A DNA stretch of 64,000 nucleotides from Thiodiazotropha sp050291245 (lineage in GTDB: Bacteria; Pseudomonadota; Gammaproteobacteria; Chromatiales; Chromatiaceae): the NCBI GenBank assembly GCA_050291245.1, contig JBNKJP010000023.1:1-64000 (forward strand), read 5' to 3'. This document shows, piece after piece, positions 60,168 to 64,000 of this stretch. The notes beneath the pieces were generated by a model, which was not told where the DNA came from, ran no database searches, and saw nothing but the letters and a program-made list of their open reading frames with translations. The position numbers and the translations under genes are program-made. Within the stretch, counting starts at the first letter, position 1. Each line of letters starts with the position of its first letter.

Positions 60168-61112
60168 TCATTCTTGCTCCTGTTTACTGAGCCAGACATC
60201 GAGTCCCTGGGCGTCCAGGTCGAGATCCATGGCCAGCAGCTCGGCGATGACCTCGTCATCGAGGCTGCAGCCGTGTGCCCTCAGACGCTCCTGAACCCAA
60301 CCCAGCAGTCGCTGCTGCAAGGCGGTTACTCGTTCGGCACCGGGGGCAGCCTGGGTGTCACGGGCCATCTCTACGAATGCGTGTAATGAACTGCGCAGCA
60401 GATGCGCGAGCCGCGTGACTTCAGTCACCTCCCCGTAATGGGTCAGGAAGAAGCGTTCAGGACCTAATTCAAGAAGCCGGTCCAGGGTCAGGTTCCAGGC
60501 CTCGGGATCGAATTGAATCGGTGTTGTGGTGGGGAGCAGATAGGCGCCCTGATCCGTGTCGAATTCCCGGTAAGAGAGACCAAAGGTGTCACCGCTGAAG
60601 ATACCGCCGCTGAGCGCGTCGTAGATACAGATGTGATGCCGGGCATGTCCGGGTGTGTCCAGACACAGCAGTTCCCGCTCCCCCAGGTTAATACGCAGGC
60701 CGTCCGGTGCCTCGATCACCCGGGATTCAGGCACCGGTACCAGGGTTCCGAAAAGCGCTTCGAAGGCTTCGGCGCCGTAGACCGCGGTAGCGCCGGCGGT
60801 CAGTTTTGACGGGTCGATCATGTGTCGCGCCCCGTAAGGGTGAATGACCAGGGATGCCTCCGGTAACGCCGCCATCAGTTTCCCCACGCCACCGGCATGG
60901 TCCAGGTGTACATGGGTTGGAATCACGTAGCGGACCTGGGAGCGGTCGATGCCCTTGGATTCCAGGACTGACAACAGATGCGGCACGCTGTGGCTGGTGC
61001 CGGTATCGATGAACGCGGCCTCATCACCGCCGCGCACGAGATAGCAGGCGGCGAGGCCCGGGCGCTGATACTGGGTGTCGATGCAGGTGATCTGGTGGTC
61101 GTATTCGATCAT
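60168..61112 (-). CDS. MBL-fold metallo-hydrolase
   Basis: 314 aa. The metal-binding THVHLDHAGG (His67, His69, Asp71, His72) is intact, with TPGHARHHICIYD and GDTFGLSYREFD supplying further ligands and LTHYGEVTE the last His. The helical C-terminal third (about 230-314) is typical of the larger MBL hydrolases. The substrate is unknown (glyoxalase-II-like or lactonase activities occur in the family). Confidence 0.85.
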   Translation of the reverse strand: MIEYDHQITCIDTQYQRPGLAACYLVRGGDEAAFIDTGTSHSVPHLLSVLESKGIDRSQVRYVIPTHVHLDHAGGVGKLMAALPEASLVIHPYGARHMIDPSKLTAGATAVYGAEAFEALFGTLVPVPESRVIEAPDGLRINLGERELLCLDTPGHARHHICIYDALSGGIFSGDTFGLSYREFDTDQGAYLLPTTTPIQFDPEAWNLTLDRLLELGPERFFLTHYGEVTEVTRLAHLLRSSLHAFVEMARDTQAAPGAERVTALQQRLLGWVQERLRAHGCSLDDEVIAELLAMDLDLDAQGLDVWLSKQEQE

Positions 61113-61287
61113 TCATAGGTCCTGTAGTAAGCGAAGTGAGTTATGCCTCTTGGTTAGGGCTGGGACATTCCCATCTGGCCACTTTCCAACTCGCCGAATA
61201 GTACACTACACTAACCGGCGCTGGATTTACCGCGAAGAACACGAAGGCCACAAAGCGCAATAGCGATTAACCCGGCAAGCAAATGGG

Positions 61288-61893
61288 TTAGGTTGAGGGT
61301 GGCTCGGAATCCGATATCTTGCCCTCGGCGCCTTTCAACAGGTTTTCGATGTTGGAACGGTGACGCCAGAACAGCAGCAGACTCATCACGATCTGCATCG
61401 CGACCAAGGCGGGGTTCGGCCAGATCAGCCAGATGAACAGGGGCGCCAGCGCCATCGAGACCAGGGCTGACAGGGATGAGATTCTGGCGACTTTGGCCAT
61501 GAACAGCCACACCAGTCCGACCGCCACCCCGACCCCCCAATGGAGTCCGAACTGCACCCCCAGCGCGGTAGCCACACCCTTGCCACCACGAAAGCCGAAA
61601 AACACCGGATAGAGATGACCGAGAAATGCCCCCATGCCGGTCAGGGCCAGGATCTCTGCCGGCGCATTCAGAAGGTGCGCAACGAGCATCGGCAGCAGTC
61701 CCTTGACCATGTCGCCGAACAGGGTGATGGCGGCGGCCTTTTTGCCCCCAATGCGCAGTACATTGGTCGCTCCGGGATTGTTGGAACCCTGGCTGCGAGG
61801 ATCCGGTAGACCCATCAGACGACAGACGATGATGGCGCTTGAGATCGACCCGGTCAGGTAAGCGCCGATTATGAGTAGGGTGTGAGTGATCAT
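61288..61893 (-). CDS. plsY: Acyl-phosphate glycerol-3-phosphate acyltransferase
   Basis: 201 aa. Integral membrane enzyme that puts the first acyl chain on glycerol-3-phosphate. Start at 61893 (MITHTLLIIG) gives the family N-terminus. Motifs: GSISSAIIVCRLMGLPDPR with GSNNPGATNVLR, KGLLP, GHLYPVFFGFRGGKGVAT. Divergent from folB, a neighbour arrangement common in gammaproteobacteria. Confidence 0.94.
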   Translation of the reverse strand: MITHTLLIIGAYLTGSISSAIIVCRLMGLPDPRSQGSNNPGATNVLRIGGKKAAAITLFGDMVKGLLPMLVAHLLNAPAEILALTGMGAFLGHLYPVFFGFRGGKGVATALGVQFGLHWGVGVAVGLVWLFMAKVARISSLSALVSMALAPLFIWLIWPNPALVAMQIVMSLLLFWRHRSNIENLLKGAEGKISDSEPPST

Positions 61894-62028
61894 GGCGCAA
61901 TTGGACTCCATGGGCCTGGGGAAGGTCAAGCGTCCCGCTTCCGGCATCATTTGAACGGGTTGGCGCGGGATGCAATCTTTCCCTCACTCAACTACCATTG
62001 TGCCTTTTCAGAAATGGGCTTCAATGCT

Positions 62029-62385
62029 ATGGATATCGTCTTCATACATGACTTGCGCGTCGATACGGTGATTGGCATCTACGACTGGGAGCGCGAGATC
62101 AGACAAACCGTGGTGTTCGATCTGGAGATGGGGGCGGATATCGCGAAGGCGGCCCGGAGTGATGCCATCGAGGACACCCTGGACTACAAGGCGGTCAGCA
62201 AGCGCCTGGTGGAATTCGTCAGGGGCAGTGAGTTTCAACTCGTTGAGACCCTGGCCGAGCGTTGTGCCGCCATTGTACTGGAGGAGTTTCAGGTCCCCTG
62301 GGTGCGCCTGACCCTGAACAAGGTCGGGGCGGTCAGTGCTGCCCGTGATGTGGGTGTGACCATCGAGCGGGGGCAGCGTGACTGA
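62029..62385 (+). CDS. folB: Dihydroneopterin aldolase
   Basis: 118 aa from ATG 62029 (MDIVFIHDLRVDTVIGIYDW), the usual family start; earlier in-frame starts would give a non-homologous extension. Catalyses a step of folate pterin synthesis. DTLDYKAVSKRLVEF, QLVETLAERCAAIVL, and LNKVGAVSAARDVGVTIER are conserved. Overlaps folK by 8 nt. Confidence 0.94.
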   Translation: MDIVFIHDLRVDTVIGIYDWEREIRQTVVFDLEMGADIAKAARSDAIEDTLDYKAVSKRLVEFVRGSEFQLVETLAERCAAIVLEEFQVPWVRLTLNKVGAVSAARDVGVTIERGQRD

Positions 62386-62905
62386 GCCGGTTGCCGTTCC
62401 AGTGTGGTTGAGCCTGGGCAGCAATATCGAGCCGCGCAGCCATATTCCCCAGGCCTTGAAGGAGCTTGAGGAGGCATTCGGCAAGCTGACAGTCTCTCCG
62501 GTCTACGAGAGCGAGGCGGTAGGTTTTCAGGGTGACAATTTTCTCAATCTGGTGGTGGGGTTGAGAACCTCTCTGGGGCCTCAAGCCCTGATGGAGCGGT
62601 TGCGAGAGATCGAGGCGCTGCACGGGCGAAAACGGGATGCCAAGGGATTCAATTCGCGAACCCTGGATATCGACTTGCTGACCTATGCCGATCAGATCAT
62701 CGACAGCGATACCCTGAAACTGCCCCGGGGCGAGATACTGGAATATGCCTTTGTGCTCCTGCCATTGGCCGAAGTGGCTGGTAACGAACGTCATCCGGTA
62801 GAGGGAAAAACCTATCAGGAGCTTTGGGATTCATTCGACAGCGCTCTTCAACGTCTCTGGCCGGTCGAATTATTGGACCCACCCGGTCGAGACGGACCGC
62901 TCTGA
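62378..62905 (+). CDS. folK: 7,8-dihydro-6-hydroxymethylpterin pyrophosphokinase
   Basis: 175 aa, GTG start inside folB. Next-but-one folate step. LSLGSNIEPRSHI, SPVYESEAVGFQGDNFLN, and the signature GRKRDAKGFNSRTLDIDLL (with the metal-binding DIDLL) are present. It continues about 15 residues past the usual 160-residue family length. Confidence 0.95.
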   Translation: MTEPVAVPVWLSLGSNIEPRSHIPQALKELEEAFGKLTVSPVYESEAVGFQGDNFLNLVVGLRTSLGPQALMERLREIEALHGRKRDAKGFNSRTLDIDLLTYADQIIDSDTLKLPRGEILEYAFVLLPLAEVAGNERHPVEGKTYQELWDSFDSALQRLWPVELLDPPGRDGPL

Positions 62906-63449
62906 TATCGTGTTGATTTGGGAAAGAATTTCGTAGAGATGCGAGATTTTAAGGATGTCTGGGTGGGATGACGGGCGAAAAAAATCCCGGTACCCGTTCC
63001 GTGGGCACCAGGATCTTGCGTCGCACTGATTGGTTGGCAAATGGTATCAGTCCTGCACCTCCCTGTTCCTGTGCGTCGTCCCTGGCCTCCGTCTTTGCGA
63101 CAGGAATAGTCTATGGCAATAACCCTAGATAAGATGCAGGTTTGTTCTCATTTTTAAGTAGGATTTTTCTTACATGGAGGCGGTGGCTTGATTCCCGGGT
63201 GGCACATTTGAAACAATCCACCCTCGCAAATCGATTCCGCAGTTTTCGGGATCACGCCGCCCGTCGCAATCCGGGCCGGCAGATACAGATACGCTGTGTA
63301 ACCGCAGTCAGTGCCGATTGTGAGACGCCTGGCGATACCCGGCAAGTCTGGTACGGAAATATTTGACAAAGCTCGCATTTTTATAGGTTTTTTCACCCAA
63401 TGTGAGCGGCGGAACCAGTCACCTTACCGACCCAATGAGGATGTTTTTC
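62906..63449. other. Intergenic region, no gene seen
   Basis: 544 nt between folK and the DUF1015 gene. Short frames here look random. A TTGACA (63363-63368) followed by an A/T-rich stretch may be part of the downstream promoter, but no -10 at a good distance is found. Confidence 0.4.
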
Positions 63450-64000
63450 ATGCCTTTGATCAGAGCCTTTCCCGGATTGAGACCCGCTGAGGGACGTGCC
63501 GCCGATGTGGCCGCGCCGCCTTACGATGTGATGAACGAGGCGGAAGCTCGGGAGATGGCGGAAGGCCGGCCCTGGAGTTTTCTGCATATCTCCCGGGCGG
63601 AAATCGACCTGTCACCGGGAACAGACCCCTATGCGCCGGAGGTTTATGCCAAGGCCGCGGAAAACCTGGCCAGAATGGAGCAGGAGGGTGTCCTGGTCCG
63701 TGACAGCCGTCCCTGTTATTACGTCTATCGGCTGACCATGGGACAGCACCAACAGACCGGTCTGGTGGCCGCCGCCTCGGTGGAGGCCTATGACCAGGAC
63801 CGGATCAAAAAGCATGAATTCACCCGTCCCGCCAAGGAGGATGACCGGGTGCGTCAGATCGATGCCCTGAATGCCCAAACCGGTCCGGTGTTCCTCGTTT
63901 ATCCCAGCACCCCGGATGTGGATGGGCAACTCAAGGCGGTAACCGGCGGCACCCCGGACATGGATGTGACCGCCGCGGAAGGTGTGCGTCATGAGATCTG
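63450..64000 (+). CDS. DUF1015 family protein (partial, 3' end outside window)
   Basis: At least 183 residues. The start at 63450 (MPLIRAFPGLRPAEGRAADV) follows ATGAGG; an ATG 9 nt upstream is also in frame. APPYDVMNEAEAREMAE, NLARMEQEGVLVRDSRPCYY, and KHEFTRPAKEDDRVRQIDAL are typical DUF1015 blocks. Some relatives are serine kinases (SerK-like) and neighbour serA; nothing here proves this role. Confidence 0.85.
   Translation, partial: MPLIRAFPGLRPAEGRAADVAAPPYDVMNEAEAREMAEGRPWSFLHISRAEIDLSPGTDPYAPEVYAKAAENLARMEQEGVLVRDSRPCYYVYRLTMGQHQQTGLVAAASVEAYDQDRIKKHEFTRPAKEDDRVRQIDALNAQTGPVFLVYPSTPDVDGQLKAVTGGTPDMDVTAAEGVRHEI

Noticed and set aside
63142..63366. 74-codon plus-strand frame between folK and the DUF1015 gene
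   Set aside because: No ribosome site, no plausible start, and a random-looking Arg-rich composition.

Overview
The window looks like a chromosome segment of a gammaproteobacterium. The evidence is a complete dcw cell-division and murein cluster running into lpxC and secA, a type A RNase P RNA, a DciA-type DUF721 gene beside secA, and a Calvin-type class II fructose-bisphosphate aldolase in a transketolase-gap-pgk-pyk-fba run. That last arrangement is common in autotrophic sulfur oxidisers (Chromatiales and relatives, including Sedimenticola- and Thiodiazotropha-like lineages). This placement is inference; no rRNA is present to test it.

Positions 1-700 hold three tRNA genes: Arg(UCU), His(GUG) and Lys(CUU). 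The Arg gene is split in its anticodon by a group I intron of about 280 nt. From the tRNA-Lys to about 15 kb the window is accessory in character. It holds a degenerate, possibly prophage-derived stretch; a secreted FN3-like protein; a membrane LuxR-type regulator overlapping a GAF/winged-helix regulator; a truncated haemoglobin; a broken old-yellow-enzyme-like gene with TetR and YciI genes behind operator palindromes; a 2185-residue pseudokinase-AAA-GAF-PAS-GGDEF-EAL protein; two lipoproteins; an SRAP protein; and a 33-residue membrane protein.

The core begins at rnpB (15.6 kb). From 16.2 to 35.1 kb lie mraZ-rsmH-ftsL-ftsI-murE-murF-mraY-murD-ftsW-murG-murC-(small ORF)-murB-ddl-ftsQ-ftsA-ftsZ-lpxC, mostly overlapping by 1-8 nt. 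Then come DciA-like DUF721 (minus), an M23 peptidase, secA, argJ, a Nudix-ThiE-like fusion, a PilZ protein (minus) and an RpfC-like hybrid histidine kinase.

From 45.3 to 49.1 kb a methyl-cycle block on the minus strand (metK, ahcY, metF) includes an S-adenosylhomocysteine riboswitch in front of ahcY. After a thioredoxin-fold protein come tkt, gap, pgk, pyk and fba (50-57.3 kb). The last part holds a glutaredoxin-like gene, purC, a hypothetical gene, an orphan MbcA/ParS-type antitoxin, an MBL-fold hydrolase, plsY, folB-folK and the start of a DUF1015 gene cut by the window end.

Intergenic regions carry several dispersed repeat families: a TTCCCACGC...GCGTGGGAA palindrome, A/T-rich long-arm inverted repeats with GC-rich inner palindromes, a REP pair, and a shared ~35-bp spacer found at two distant sites. 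Cyclic-di-GMP signalling appears twice (the GGDEF-EAL giant and the PilZ protein).
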